A stretch of DNA of 64,000 nucleotides from Azotobacter vinelandii (GTDB taxonomy: Bacteria > Pseudomonadota > Gammaproteobacteria > Pseudomonadales > Pseudomonadaceae): the NCBI RefSeq assembly GCF_001571105.1, contig NZ_BCTD01000013.1. One strand, given 5' to 3'. A model generated the notes under the pieces. That model had not been told where the DNA came from, searched no databases, and saw only the letters and a list, made by a program, of their open reading frames with translations. Positions 17,261 through 28,516 of this stretch are shown piece by piece. Every line of letters starts with the position of its first letter. Position 1 is the first letter of the stretch. The position numbers and the translations under genes are program-made.

Positions 17261-18451
17261 ATGTCCAGCCCACTCCCAGAACCCGATCTCGACTACCTGC
17301 AGCGCGTGCTGCTGGAAATGCTCGCCATCCCCAGCCCGACCGGCTTCACCGACACCATCGTGCGCTATGTCGCCGAACAACTGGAGGAACTCGGCATTCC
17401 CTTCGAACTGACCCGCCGCGGCACCATCCGCGGAACCCTCAAGGGACGCCGCTACAGTCCGGACCGGGCGCTCGCGGTACACCTCGACACCATCGGCGCC
17501 ATCGTCCGCGAGATCCACGCCAACGGCCGCATCGGTCTGGCGCCGGTGGGCTGCTGGTCGAGCCGCTTCGCCGAGGGCAGCCGGGTCAGCCTGTTCAGCG
17601 ACCGCGGCGTGCTGCGCGGCAGCGTGCTGCCGCTACTGGCCTCGGGACATACCTTCAACACCCAGGTCGACCAGATGCCGATCAGTTGGGACCATGTCGA
17701 GCTGCGCCTCGACGCCATGACCGCCAGCCTGGCCGAAACCCAAGCCCTGGGGGTGGCGGTAGGCGATTTCGTCGCCTTCGATCCGCTGCCGGAGTTCACC
17801 GAGAGCGGCCACATCAGCGCCCGCCACCTGGACGACAAGGCCGGTGCCGCCGCCCTGCTCGCCGCGCTGAAGAGCGTGCTCGACAGTGGCCAGGAGCCGC
17901 CGATCGACTGCCATCCGCTGTTCACCATCACCGAGGAAACCGGCTCCGGCGCGGCGGCGGCACTGCCCTGGGACGTCAGCGAATTCGTCGGCATCGACAT
18001 CGCGCCGGTCGCTCCCGGCCAGCAGTCCTGCGAACGGGCGGCGACCGTCGCCATGCAGGACTCCGGCGGCCCCTACGACTACCATCTGACGCGCCACCTG
18101 CTGCGCCTGGCGGAACATCACGCGATCCCCGTACGCCGCGACCTGTTCCGCTACTACCACAGCGACGCCCAGTCGGCGGTGACCGCTGGCCACGACATCC
18201 GCACCGCCCTGCTGGCTTTCGGCTGCGACGCCACCCATGGCTACGAGCGTACCCATATCGACGGGCTGGCCGCGCTGAGCCGCCTGATCGGCGCCTATCT
18301 GCTCAGCCCGCCGGTGTTCGCCAGCGATGCCAAACCGCAGAGCGGCTCCCTGAAACGCTTCAGCCGCCAGCTCGAACATGCGGCCCAGATGGAAAGCGAA
18401 ACGCGGGTTCCCGCCGTGGACAGCCTGCTCAAGCACGAACCGGATGCTTGA
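17261..18451 (+). CDS. NAGGN-system M42-family peptidase
   Basis: A 396-residue metallopeptidase of the M42 glutamyl-aminopeptidase type, cytoplasmic. Metal and catalytic elements visible are VHLDTIGAIV near residue 70 (HxD), HLDDKAGAAALL near 190 (Asp bridging), ITEETGSGAA near 225 (catalytic EE), and HGYERTHIDGL near 330. It is the third gene of the NAGGN locus and is always found there; a role in turnover or recycling of the dipeptide is an inference. Start 17261 follows GGAG at a 5-bp spacing. The 165-bp gap after ngg leaves room for a separate promoter. Confidence 0.87.
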   Translation: MSSPLPEPDLDYLQRVLLEMLAIPSPTGFTDTIVRYVAEQLEELGIPFELTRRGTIRGTLKGRRYSPDRALAVHLDTIGAIVREIHANGRIGLAPVGCWSSRFAEGSRVSLFSDRGVLRGSVLPLLASGHTFNTQVDQMPISWDHVELRLDAMTASLAETQALGVAVGDFVAFDPLPEFTESGHISARHLDDKAGAAALLAALKSVLDSGQEPPIDCHPLFTITEETGSGAAAALPWDVSEFVGIDIAPVAPGQQSCERAATVAMQDSGGPYDYHLTRHLLRLAEHHAIPVRRDLFRYYHSDAQSAVTAGHDIRTALLAFGCDATHGYERTHIDGLAALSRLIGAYLLSPPVFASDAKPQSGSLKRFSRQLEHAAQMESETRVPAVDSLLKHEPDA

Positions 18452-18474
18452 AGCGCTCGCCGCATCCGGGCAAA

Positions 18475-18623
18475 GTCTCATCCTGAGACGGAATTCCCAA
18501 CCGGGAAACTCGTGCCAGCCAGGCTCGTCATCGAGGTTTTCTGTGTCGCAGGGCTCCTGTCCGTCACAGGATAAGCAGCACCCACTCCCGGCAGGCTTGT
18601 TGCATCCACATCTCCCCGTGGAT
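18475..18623 (-). ncRNA. series of hairpins with GGA in or beside the loops (possible RsmA-type RNA)
   Basis: Read on the minus strand, hairpins follow one another: ATCCAC-loop GGGGAGAT-GTGGAT (18604-18623), CCTGT-loop GACGG-ACAGG (18556-18570), TTCCC-loop GGTT-GGGAA (18494-18507), and GTCTCA-loop GGA-TGAGAC (18475-18489). Three of the four present GGA in or at the edge of the loop, the binding signature of RsmA/CsrA. No GacA upstream box and no clear T-run terminator were found, so an independent sRNA is only a possibility. The region has no convincing coding frame. Confidence 0.25.
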
Positions 18624-18635
18624 CGTATGAGAAGA

Positions 18636-18776
18636 GCGGTTTGGTCATTCCCAGGGAGCGACGGACAACGCGGCCCCGTGCCCGATGGCCCTTCCCGGCC
18701 CATGCTTCGGGCCGGATCGGGAAGGGAACAGGTGGAGCCGCGTTGTCGTCTTTGTCCAGAAAATGACCCGGTCCGC
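18636..18776. other. nested long inverted repeat, structured RNA or DNA element
   Basis: Three stems lie one inside another. The outer is GCGG plus GGTCATT (18636-18649) pairing with AATGACC plus CCGC (18762-18776). The middle is 14 bp with one bulge (18660-18674 with 18737-18750, including ACAACGCGGC/GCCGCGTTGT). The inner is 9 bp, CCCTTCCCG/CGGGAAGGG (18689-18697 with 18718-18726), topped by GCCC/GGGC. Together they fold about 140 nt into one rod. It sits in the 566-bp gap between the NAGGN peptidase and the hybrid kinase. There is no U tract, so it is not a plain terminator. Confidence 0.6.
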
Positions 18777-19044
18777 CGGCAGGCGGCAAGGCGACCGGTA
18801 CGACAACGAGATGACAAGGTCAGAGGACGTGTCATCGATCGTTTCCCCCGTTGCGACGGGACCGTCCGGGTTGCGCCGGGCATGAGGGCCGGCCGGGATA
18901 GGCCATGCGGCGTGGCGGCCTTGGCAAGATAATAGCCGTTGCCTGCAAGCCGCGCCTTGCCGAACGCGGTCCGGCCTTGTCCCATTTCCGGCGACAACGC
19001 AAGCGGGGAAACGATCGATGACACGCCCGGGCGGAGGAATGGGT

Positions 19045-21789
<2,745 letters not shown>

Positions 21790-21825
21790 GGCGGGCGCCC
21801 CGCCCGCCCTGCCCGGAGAATCCCC

Positions 21826-22053
21826 ATGCTCATTCCCCACCACTTGCTGGAGGCCGAAACCCTCACCCGGCTGATCGAGGACTTCGTGACCCGCGAAGGC
21901 ACCGACAACGGCGACGAAACCCCGCTGGAGAGCCGCGTGCTGCGCGTCCGGCAGGCGCTGGAGCGCGGCGAGGCACTGATCCTCTTCGAGCCGGACAGCC
22001 AGCAGTGCCAGTTGGTGGCGAAGCGGGACGTGCCGAAGGAATGGCTGGATTGA
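21826..22053 (+). CDS. YheU family protein (UPF0270)
   Basis: A 75-residue small cytoplasmic protein of the YheU family, recognised by its start MLIPHHLLEAETLTRLIEDFVTREGTD and the later LILFEPDSQQCQLV. The function is unknown. It follows the hybrid kinase by 36 bp with its own GGAGA ribosome site, so it is probably cotranscribed. Confidence 0.85.
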   Translation: MLIPHHLLEAETLTRLIEDFVTREGTDNGDETPLESRVLRVRQALERGEALILFEPDSQQCQLVAKRDVPKEWLD

Positions 22054-22061
22054 GCGACCGC

Positions 22062-22421
22062 TCAGCGCCGTCGCCATAGCAGCCAGAGGTAGACCGGCGC
22101 ATTGGCCAGCAGCACCAGGACACCCAGCCAGAGCTGAATGCCGGGCGTCAGTCCGGCCGGGTAGATCAGCGGCAGCAGATAGTGCTCGATGAAACCGCCG
22201 CCGTAGCCGGACTCCCCGGCCGCCCGCAGCAGGGCGTTCTCCCAATCGGTCAGCGGACAGGGCAAGCCGAAGAACTCGGTCGCCGCGCCCCAGGCCAGCG
22301 CCGGCAGATGCAGCACGGCCAGGACGCGCCGGCGCAGCGACAGCAGGCCGCCGAACAGCACGAAGAAAATGAACAGCAGGTGCATCACCAGCAGCGCGCC
22401 CGCAGCCAACCGGTACGACAT
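22062..22421 (-). CDS. DUF2784 membrane protein
   Basis: A 119-residue inner-membrane protein with three or four hydrophobic helices, matching DUF2784: the opening RLAAGALLVMHLLFIFFVLFGG, then CPLTDWENALLRAAGESGYGGGFIEHYL and a hydrophobic C-terminal helix. The function is unknown. It begins 13 bp after the CorC-type gene stops, so the two form a unit. Confidence 0.8.
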   Translation of the reverse strand: MSYRLAAGALLVMHLLFIFFVLFGGLLSLRRRVLAVLHLPALAWGAATEFFGLPCPLTDWENALLRAAGESGYGGGFIEHYLLPLIYPAGLTPGIQLWLGVLVLLANAPVYLWLLWRRR

Positions 22422-22434
22422 GCGAGCCTCCCGC

Positions 22435-23733
22435 TCAGGCCGGCGGCGCGCTCGGGCGCATCACCAGCACCTTGTCGATGCGCGTCCGGTCCATGTCGAC
22501 CACCTCGAAGCGCCAGCCGTCGAGTTCGAAGTGATCGGAAACGCTCGGCACGCGCTGCAGGCAATGCATGACCAGACCGGCGAGCGTGCGATAGGCGTTG
22601 TCCGCCTCGCCCGGAAACGCCGCGTCGATGTCCAGCGCGGTTTTCAACTGCTCGATACCCATGCCACCGTCGACCAGCCAGGAACCGTCCTCGCGGCGCA
22701 CGATCGCCGGCTCGCCGTCGTGCAGTGCATCGGGAATCTCGCCGACGATCGCGGTGAGCACGTCCCTGAGGGTGACGATGCCTTGCAGGTCGTCGAATTC
22801 GTCGACGACCACCGCGAACTCGTTGCGCGTCCTGCGGAAATCCTCCAGCAGGCCGGTACTGCTCGCGCTTTCCTCCACATAGAACGGCGGCCGGGCGCTC
22901 CGCTGCAGATCGATCGGCTGCCCTTGCAGGGCCGGCTTGAGCAGATCGCCGCGATGCAGCACACCGACCAGCCGATGCAGGCCGCCCCGGCATACCAGGA
23001 CACGGGTATAGGGGCTCTCGGCGAGCCGCCTGAGCTGCTCCTCCCGCGGATCGTCCAGATCGATGGCGTAGACCTGCTGGCGGGGCGACATGATCGCGCC
23101 GACCGGCTGCTCGTCCAGGTGCAGGACATTGGCCACGAACGCTTGCTCGCTCTCGTGGAAAACCCCGGCCTCGGCCCCCTGCTCCATCAGCACCTGGATC
23201 TCCTCGTCGGTGATCGGCGGTTCGTCGCGACGTCCGATGCCGATCAGGCGCAGCAACAGATTGCAGGAATACGACAGCAGCCATACCAGCGGCGCGGCAA
23301 TCTGCGCCAGGCGTCGCATCGCCGGTGCGAGCGCGCTGGCGATGGTTTCCGGCGCGAGCAGGGCCAGGCGTTTGGGCAGCAGTTCGCCGACCACCACGGA
23401 CAGATAGGTGATCGCCGCCACGGTGAGGATCAGGGCGATGGCCTCGGCATAGGGCGCTAGCGTCGGCAGTTCGGCGATCCGCTGCGTCAGCGGCCGGGCC
23501 AGCAGGGTTTCGCCGAGTGCGCCGCTGAGAACGCCCACGGTAGTGATGCCGACCTGGATGGTGGATAGAAAGCGCGAAGGATCATCTTGTAGCGCCAGGG
23601 CGACCAGCGCGCCGTGCCGCCGCTCGTCGGCCAGCCTCTGCAGGCGGGCCTTGCGCGAGGAAACCACGGCGATCTCCGCCATCGCGAACACGCCGTTGAG
23701 CGCGATCAGCAGCAGGAGCAGGCCCGCCTCCAT
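22435..23733 (-). CDS. CNNM/CBS/CorC-domain membrane protein (hemolysin family)
   Basis: A 432-residue membrane protein with the family's three parts: an N-terminal CNNM (DUF21) membrane domain with about three to four helices (ALNGVFAMAEIAVVSSRKARL near the start), a pair of CBS domains (about 200-330, with VGAIMSPRQQVYAIDL and FAVVVDEFDDLQGIVTLRD), and a C-terminal CorC_HlyC domain (340-430). Relatives (YfjD, YtfL, CorB/C) are linked to Mg2+ or cadaverine efflux; the substrate here is not known. The old hemolysin label is not supported by function. Confidence 0.87.
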   Translation of the reverse strand: MEAGLLLLLIALNGVFAMAEIAVVSSRKARLQRLADERRHGALVALALQDDPSRFLSTIQVGITTVGVLSGALGETLLARPLTQRIAELPTLAPYAEAIALILTVAAITYLSVVVGELLPKRLALLAPETIASALAPAMRRLAQIAAPLVWLLSYSCNLLLRLIGIGRRDEPPITDEEIQVLMEQGAEAGVFHESEQAFVANVLHLDEQPVGAIMSPRQQVYAIDLDDPREEQLRRLAESPYTRVLVCRGGLHRLVGVLHRGDLLKPALQGQPIDLQRSARPPFYVEESASSTGLLEDFRRTRNEFAVVVDEFDDLQGIVTLRDVLTAIVGEIPDALHDGEPAIVRREDGSWLVDGGMGIEQLKTALDIDAAFPGEADNAYRTLAGLVMHCLQRVPSVSDHFELDGWRFEVVDMDRTRIDKVLVMRPSAPPA

Positions 23734-23822
23734 CCTTCTCCCTCCCCCACCGCTTCGCCCGGATGGCCCGTTGTCACGACTACCTTAGCACCACGGGTCC
23801 GTCCGGCCCTGTTCCGGAAATG

Positions 23823-23848
23823 AAAAAGGCAGCCCGAAGGCTGCCTTT
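23823..23848 (-). terminator. intrinsic terminator after actP
   Basis: AAAGGCAGCC-CGAA-GGCTGCCTTT (23825-23848) forms a 10-bp stem with a tetraloop. On the minus strand TTTTT follows it (23827-23823). It lies 20 bp past the actP stop. Confidence 0.85.
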
Positions 23849-23867
23849 CTCATGTTGCCGGAGAGGA

Positions 23868-25526
23868 TCAGTGGGCGACTGCGCCACTGGCTCCCAGGCC
23901 GGTCTGCGAACGAACGAACTGCGGCAGGAAGCGCTCGCGCTCCGCTGCGGCAGACTTCGACTTGTCGGTGATCGAGAAGAACCAGACACCTACGAAGGCC
24001 ACGATCATGGAGAACAGTGCCGGGTAGGAGTAGGGGAAGATCGCCGCTTTGTTGTGCAGCACGTCGACCCACACGGTCGGGCTGAGGATGGTCAGCACCA
24101 GCGCGGTTCCCAGGCCCAGGGCACCACCGATCAGCGCGCCGCGAGTGGTCAGGTCCTTCCAGTACATGGAGAGGAACAGGACCGGGAAGTTGCAGCTCGC
24201 GGCGACGGAGAAGGCCAGGCCCACCATGAAGGCGATGTTCTGCTTCTCGAAGATGATGCCGAGCAGGATCGCCACCACACCGAGGGAGAGGGTGGTGATC
24301 TTGGTCACGCGCATCTCTTCCTCTTCCTTGGCCTTGCCCTGCTTGATCACGCAGGCGTACAGGTCGTGGGACACGGCCGATGCGCCAGCGAGGGTCAGGC
24401 CGGCGACCACCGCCAGGATGGTGGCGAAGGCCACGGCGGAGATGAAGCCGAGGAACAGGTTGCCGCCGACGGCGTTGGCCAGGTGGATGGCCACCATGTT
24501 GGTGCCGCCGATGATGGCGCCGCTGGCATCCTTGAAGGACGCATCGGTACCGACCAGCAGGATGGCGCCGAAGCCGATGATGAAGGTCAGGATGTAGAAG
24601 TAGCCGATGAAGCCGGTGGCGTAGAACACGCTCTTGCGGGCTTCCTTGGCGTCACTCACGGTGAAGAAGCGCATCAGGATGTGCGGCAGGCCGGCGGTGC
24701 CGAACATCAGGGCCAGGCCCAGGGAGATCGCGGAGATCGGGTCGGAAACCAGACCGCCGGGGCTCATGATGGCATCGCCCTTGGCATGGATCTTCACGGC
24801 CTCGGTGAACAGGGTGCCGAAGTCGAAGCCGACGTGCTTCATCACCATGATGGCCATGAAGGAGGCGCCGGAGAGCAGCAGGCACGCCTTGATGATCTGC
24901 ACCCAGGTGGTGGCCAGCATGCCGCCGAACAGCACGTAGCAGACCATCAGCACGCCAACCAGGACCACGGCGACCAAGTAGTCGAGGCCGAACAGCAACT
25001 GGATCAGCTTGCCGGCGCCGACCATCTGGGCGATCAGGTAGAAGGCCACCACGATCAGCGAGCCGAAGGCCGACAGGATGCGGATCGGCGTCTGCCCGAG
25101 GCGATACGAGGCCACGTCGGAGAAGGTGAACTTCCCGAGGTTGCGCAGGCGTTCGGCCATCAGGAAGAGGATCACCGGCCAGCCGACCAGGAAGCCGATC
25201 GAGTAGATCAGGCCATCGTAGCCGGAGGTGAACACCAGGGCGGAAATCCCCAGGAAGGACGCGGCGGACATGTAGTCGCCGGCGATCGCCAGGCCGTTCT
25301 GGAAGCCGGTGATGCTACCGCCGGCGGTGTAGTAGTCGGCGGTGGAGGTGTTGCGCTTGGCGGCCCACTTGGTGATGCCCATGGTGCCGATGATGAACAC
25401 CACGAACATGATGATCGCGGTCCAGTTGGTCGCCTGTTTCTGCACTTCGCCGGTCAGGGCTTCGCCCGCCAGCAGCATCGGGGAAGCTGCCAGCAGGGCG
25501 GCAGCGGTCAGAAAACGCTTCATCAT
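23868..25526 (-). CDS. actP: cation/acetate symporter
   Basis: A 552-residue sodium:solute symporter-family permease for acetate and other short carboxylates, matching the ActP length of 549. It has an N-terminal cleaved signal (MMKRFLTAAALLAASPMLLAGEA), as ActP does, and about 13 membrane helices. Family blocks seen are DYYTAGGSITGFQNGLAIAG near 65, FGTAGLPHILMRFFTVSDA near 280, and AFATILAVVAGLTLAGASAVSHDLYA near 375. The start overlaps the DUF485 stop (ATGA), so translation is coupled. In P. aeruginosa (PA3234) this operon is under the CrbS/CrbR (MxtR/ErdR) acetate system, whose sensor is also in this window. Confidence 0.93.
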   Translation of the reverse strand: MMKRFLTAAALLAASPMLLAGEALTGEVQKQATNWTAIIMFVVFIIGTMGITKWAAKRNTSTADYYTAGGSITGFQNGLAIAGDYMSAASFLGISALVFTSGYDGLIYSIGFLVGWPVILFLMAERLRNLGKFTFSDVASYRLGQTPIRILSAFGSLIVVAFYLIAQMVGAGKLIQLLFGLDYLVAVVLVGVLMVCYVLFGGMLATTWVQIIKACLLLSGASFMAIMVMKHVGFDFGTLFTEAVKIHAKGDAIMSPGGLVSDPISAISLGLALMFGTAGLPHILMRFFTVSDAKEARKSVFYATGFIGYFYILTFIIGFGAILLVGTDASFKDASGAIIGGTNMVAIHLANAVGGNLFLGFISAVAFATILAVVAGLTLAGASAVSHDLYACVIKQGKAKEEEEMRVTKITTLSLGVVAILLGIIFEKQNIAFMVGLAFSVAASCNFPVLFLSMYWKDLTTRGALIGGALGLGTALVLTILSPTVWVDVLHNKAAIFPYSYPALFSMIVAFVGVWFFSITDKSKSAAAERERFLPQFVRSQTGLGASGAVAH

Positions 25527-25837
25527 TTCTGCACCTCGTCGAGCAGTTCCTGATTCAGGCGATCGAACTCGCCGTTGGCGCGCCAGGTGTAGATACCGGT
25601 GAGTCCGAAGGCGAGAAGGATCAGGCCGACACCGACGGGCATGCCCAGGGTAATCACGGAGTCCGGACTGAGCTTGGTACCCAGGACTTGCGGCACGAAA
25701 GCGATGATCAGGATGTAGGCGAAGTACAGGCCCAGTATGATGGCGGAAAGCAGCCAGGCGAACCGCTCGCGCCTTGCCACCAGCTCTCGGAAACGCGGAT
25801 TCTGTTCGATCCGCTTGTAGATACCGTCGTCGTTCAT
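25523..25837 (-). CDS. yjcH: DUF485 membrane protein, ActP partner
   Basis: A 104-residue protein with two membrane helices (WLLSAIILGLYFAYILIIAF and GLILLAFGLTGIYTW), identical in length and layout to E. coli YjcH, which is always next to ActP. Its role in transport is not established. Start ATG 25837 (MNDDGIYKRIEQN) was chosen for family length. The leader just before it, ACAATAAGAGAA, is A-rich and could be a Crc/Hfq site at the ribosome-binding region, which would fit catabolite repression of acetate uptake; that is inference. Confidence 0.9.
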   Translation of the reverse strand: MNDDGIYKRIEQNPRFRELVARRERFAWLLSAIILGLYFAYILIIAFVPQVLGTKLSPDSVITLGMPVGVGLILLAFGLTGIYTWRANGEFDRLNQELLDEVQK

Positions 25838-26141
25838 TTCTCTTATTGTCCTCACACGGGATTGCGGGGTAGGCACACTCTAGATCGCCCGCGAACGGAC
25901 AACAGACGACCTTAGTCTTAGCCAGTCGCCACCCAGCCCGAAAACCGGCCTGGAAAGACTTCCCGGCGCCCGCTTCCAGAGTCGTACGGGCCATTCGACG
26001 GAGGCCGGCGGCCGCCACCGGCCGGGGGGTCGCGCCAGGGATTGACGACACCTATCGAAACCATGCAAAGCGATCATTTCCGCACTATCCATCCGGTCGT
26101 TATCTTGAACCCACCGAGGAAAGCCCCCTGCGAGGTGTGCC
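25838..26141. other. divergent intergenic region, yjcH-actP promoter
   Basis: About 300 bp separate yjcH from the DUF2061 gene. A strong GC hairpin (GGCCGG/CCGGCC, about 26003-26023) is the only structure seen. The promoter of the actP operon must lie here; no -24/-12 or consensus -35/-10 pair is clear. Confidence 0.4.
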
Positions 26142-26366
26142 ATGCTCAAGACCCTGACCTTCACGCTGATGCACTTCTGCATCGCCTTCGGCGTCGCCTA
26201 CGCGCTGACCGGCAGCGTCGCGACGGGTGGACTGGTGGCGGTGATCGAGCCCCTGTGCAACGCGCTGGGCTTCTACGTGCACGAAAGGATCTGGCAGCGC
26301 CTGGACAGGAACAGCGACAAGCCGGCCGAAGCCTCGCAGCACAGCTGGCGGCACCGCCATGCCTGA
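26142..26366 (+). CDS. DUF2061 small membrane protein
   Basis: A 74-residue protein with two hydrophobic segments, matching DUF2061 (KTLTFTLMHFCIAFGVAYALTGS, then VIEPLCNALGFYVHERIWQR). The family is of unknown function and common in proteobacteria. GAGGTG precedes the start. Confidence 0.8.
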   Translation: MLKTLTFTLMHFCIAFGVAYALTGSVATGGLVAVIEPLCNALGFYVHERIWQRLDRNSDKPAEASQHSWRHRHA

Positions 26367-26430
26367 GACCGTGCGGCGCGCGGGCGGAAGCGGTTAAGAT
26401 GGCGGCTCGGCCGTCAGATGATCTCGAACC

Positions 26431-28032
26431 ATGCCCGCCACCCCGCGCTTTCCGCTACTGCCCTATCTGTTCGCCACCCTTTTCGCCCTGCTGGCCCTGA
26501 GCGGCCTCTGGTACAGCATCGGCCAGCCGGTCGTGCTGACCGACGTGGTCGGTCCCACGCACAAGTTGCAGTGCGTGTCCTATAGTCCGTTCGACAAGGA
26601 CCAGTCGCCCTTCGACAAGCCGTTCGTGCTGCGCGAGGCGCGCATGGACGCCGATCTGGCGCTGCTCGCCGAACGCTTCCAGTGCGTGCGCACCTACTCC
26701 ATGACCGGCATGGAGGCACTTCCCGCCCTGGCCCGCAAGCACGGCCTGAAGCTGATGCTGGGCGCCTGGGTGAACCCCGATCCGCTGGAGACCGAGGCCG
26801 AAATCGCGCTGTTGATCGAGGCGGCCAGGGCCAACCCGGATATCGTCGAGGCGGCGATCGTCGGCAACGAGACCCTGCTGCGCAAGGAAGTCACCGCCAC
26901 TTACCTGGCCGCGCAGATCGAACGGGTGAAGCGCAGTATCCCGCAGCCGGTCACCTACGCCGACGTCTGGGAGTTCTGGCTGAAGCACCCGGAAGTCGCC
27001 CCGGCGGTGGACTTCCTGACCATCCACCTGCTGCCCTACTGGGAAGACGACCCGAGCGGAATCGACAAGGCGCTCGCCCAGGTCGCCCGCGTCCGCCAGG
27101 AATTCGGCCAGCGCTTCGCGCCCAAGGATATCCTGATCGGCGAGACCGGCTGGCCCAGCGAGGGCCGCCAGCGGGAAACCGCCCTGCCCAGCCGGGTCAA
27201 CCAGGCCCTGTTCATCCGCGGCTTCGTCGCCATGGCCGAGCAGCACGGCTGGCGCTACAACCTGATCGAGGCGTTCGACCAGCCCTGGAAGCGCCAGAGC
27301 GAAGGTGCGATGGGCGGCTACTGGGGACTGCTGGACGCCGACCGCGAGGACAAGCGCATCCTCGCCGGCCCGGTCTCCAACCTGCCGCACTGGCCGATCT
27401 GGCTGGGCGTCGGCGGGCTGATCATGGCCGCTGCGCTGCTCGTCGCCGGCCGGCCGGCCTCCACCGCCGCGGCTCTGCTGCTGCCGCCACTGGCCGCGCT
27501 CGGCGGCGCCTGCATCGGCTTGTGGGGCGAACTGGCGCGGGTCACCAGCCGCTATCCCGGCGAGTGGCTGTGGGCCGCCCTGCTGATCGGCTTGAACCTG
27601 GTGGTGCTGCTCCACGGCGTACTGCTGCTGTCGGCCCGCGAGGGCTTCCGGGCCCGGCTGTTCGCCTGGCTGGACGCGCGCGGCGGCTGGTGGCTGGCCG
27701 CCGCCGGTTTCGCCGGAGCGGTGATGATGCTGGCGCTGGTGTTCGATGCCCGCTACCGCAGCTTTCCCAGCGCCGCCCTGCTGCTGCCCGCGCTGCTCTA
27801 CGGCTGCCGCCCGGTGCCCGGCCCGCGCCGGGAGATCGCCCTGTTGCTGGCGCTGATCGGGGCCGGCATCCTCCCGCAGTTGTATCAGGAAACGCTGCTC
27901 AACCGGCAGGCGCTCGGCTGGGCCCTGGTCAGCCTGCTGCTGGCGGTCGCCCTCGGCCGCAGCCTGCTGCTGCGCGGGAGCGCCGCGACGACCTCGGCCG
28001 CGCAGACCGCCTCAGCGGCGAACCAGGCGTAG
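26431..28032 (+). CDS. GH17-family beta-1,3-glucan hydrolase/transglycosylase, membrane-bound
   Basis: A 533-residue protein. A membrane anchor (residues 11-30) is followed by a glycoside hydrolase 17 domain (about 40-310) that should face the periplasm. The GH17 catalytic pair is visible: acid/base Glu147 in AAIVGNETLL and nucleophile Glu238 in ILIGETGWPSEG. The C-terminal ~220 residues contain about seven to eight hydrophobic helices. Pseudomonas GH17 proteins of this kind (Glt-type, and the GH17 half of NdvB) elongate or branch beta-1,3-glucans. A role in periplasmic or cyclic glucan remodelling is inferred. No glycosyltransferase 2 domain is fused, unlike NdvB. Confidence 0.8.
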   Translation: MPATPRFPLLPYLFATLFALLALSGLWYSIGQPVVLTDVVGPTHKLQCVSYSPFDKDQSPFDKPFVLREARMDADLALLAERFQCVRTYSMTGMEALPALARKHGLKLMLGAWVNPDPLETEAEIALLIEAARANPDIVEAAIVGNETLLRKEVTATYLAAQIERVKRSIPQPVTYADVWEFWLKHPEVAPAVDFLTIHLLPYWEDDPSGIDKALAQVARVRQEFGQRFAPKDILIGETGWPSEGRQRETALPSRVNQALFIRGFVAMAEQHGWRYNLIEAFDQPWKRQSEGAMGGYWGLLDADREDKRILAGPVSNLPHWPIWLGVGGLIMAAALLVAGRPASTAAALLLPPLAALGGACIGLWGELARVTSRYPGEWLWAALLIGLNLVVLLHGVLLLSAREGFRARLFAWLDARGGWWLAAAGFAGAVMMLALVFDARYRSFPSAALLLPALLYGCRPVPGPRREIALLLALIGAGILPQLYQETLLNRQALGWALVSLLLAVALGRSLLLRGSAATTSAAQTASAANQA

Positions 28033-28368
28033 TCCGGCGATGACCACGGCGAATACCGCCAGGCTGGCGGTATAGAGCACCAGGGCCGGAACCCCCAGGC
28101 ACAGTCCGGCGAGCGCCAGCCGCCAGCCGGCGCGTCCGGGCAGCAGGAAACCGGCCACCGCCACCGCCAGGGCGCCCCAGGCCAGCAGGCGGAAATGGAT
28201 CATCAGCCCCAGACCGGAGCGCAACTGGCATTCCCAGCGCTGGGCCTGCTCGACGCACAGACCGACCCACTGGCCGTCCTCCATCAGGGCGAAGCGCACC
28301 CCGTAGCTGGCCGCCAGCCAGAGCGGCAGGAACAGCAGCAGGAGCATCAAAGGCAGGCGCGAGGACAT
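28012..28368 (-). CDS. small membrane protein, unknown
   Basis: A 118-residue protein with three or four hydrophobic helices and a short loop after the first helix that holds two cysteines (LCVEQAQRWECQL). I do not recognise a family. GGAGATC precedes ATG 28368 at normal spacing, and the codon use is like the neighbours, so it is likely real. Its 3' end overlaps the convergent GH17 gene by 21 bp. Confidence 0.6.
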   Translation of the reverse strand: MSSRLPLMLLLLFLPLWLAASYGVRFALMEDGQWVGLCVEQAQRWECQLRSGLGLMIHFRLLAWGALAVAVAGFLLPGRAGWRLALAGLCLGVPALVLYTASLAVFAVVIAGLRLVRR

Positions 28369-28516
28369 GGGGGATCTCCGAGGGCAAATGCCCGCCAGCA
28401 TAACCAGCAATGCCCCGGAAGCAAGTGCCGTACCCGGTACGAAGGGGGTTCCATCGGGGCCGTACCTGCATTACAAGCACTCCTATGGCCCGCTCACCCA
28501 AGAGGTTGGATCCCGC

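Noticed and set aside
18636..18776. Nested hairpin as an ordinary intrinsic terminator of the M42 peptidase gene
   Set aside because: It begins about 185 bp after the stop and no T run follows any stem on either strand.
18478..18789. Minus-strand 103-codon frame in the NAGGN-kinase gap
   Set aside because: No family resemblance or ribosome site, and the same bases form extensive nested hairpins, so RNA or DNA structure is the better explanation.
23763..25553. Plus-strand frame of 596 codons opposite actP
   Set aside because: Very rich in Gly/Gln/His/Asp with no folded-domain pattern; shadow of actP.
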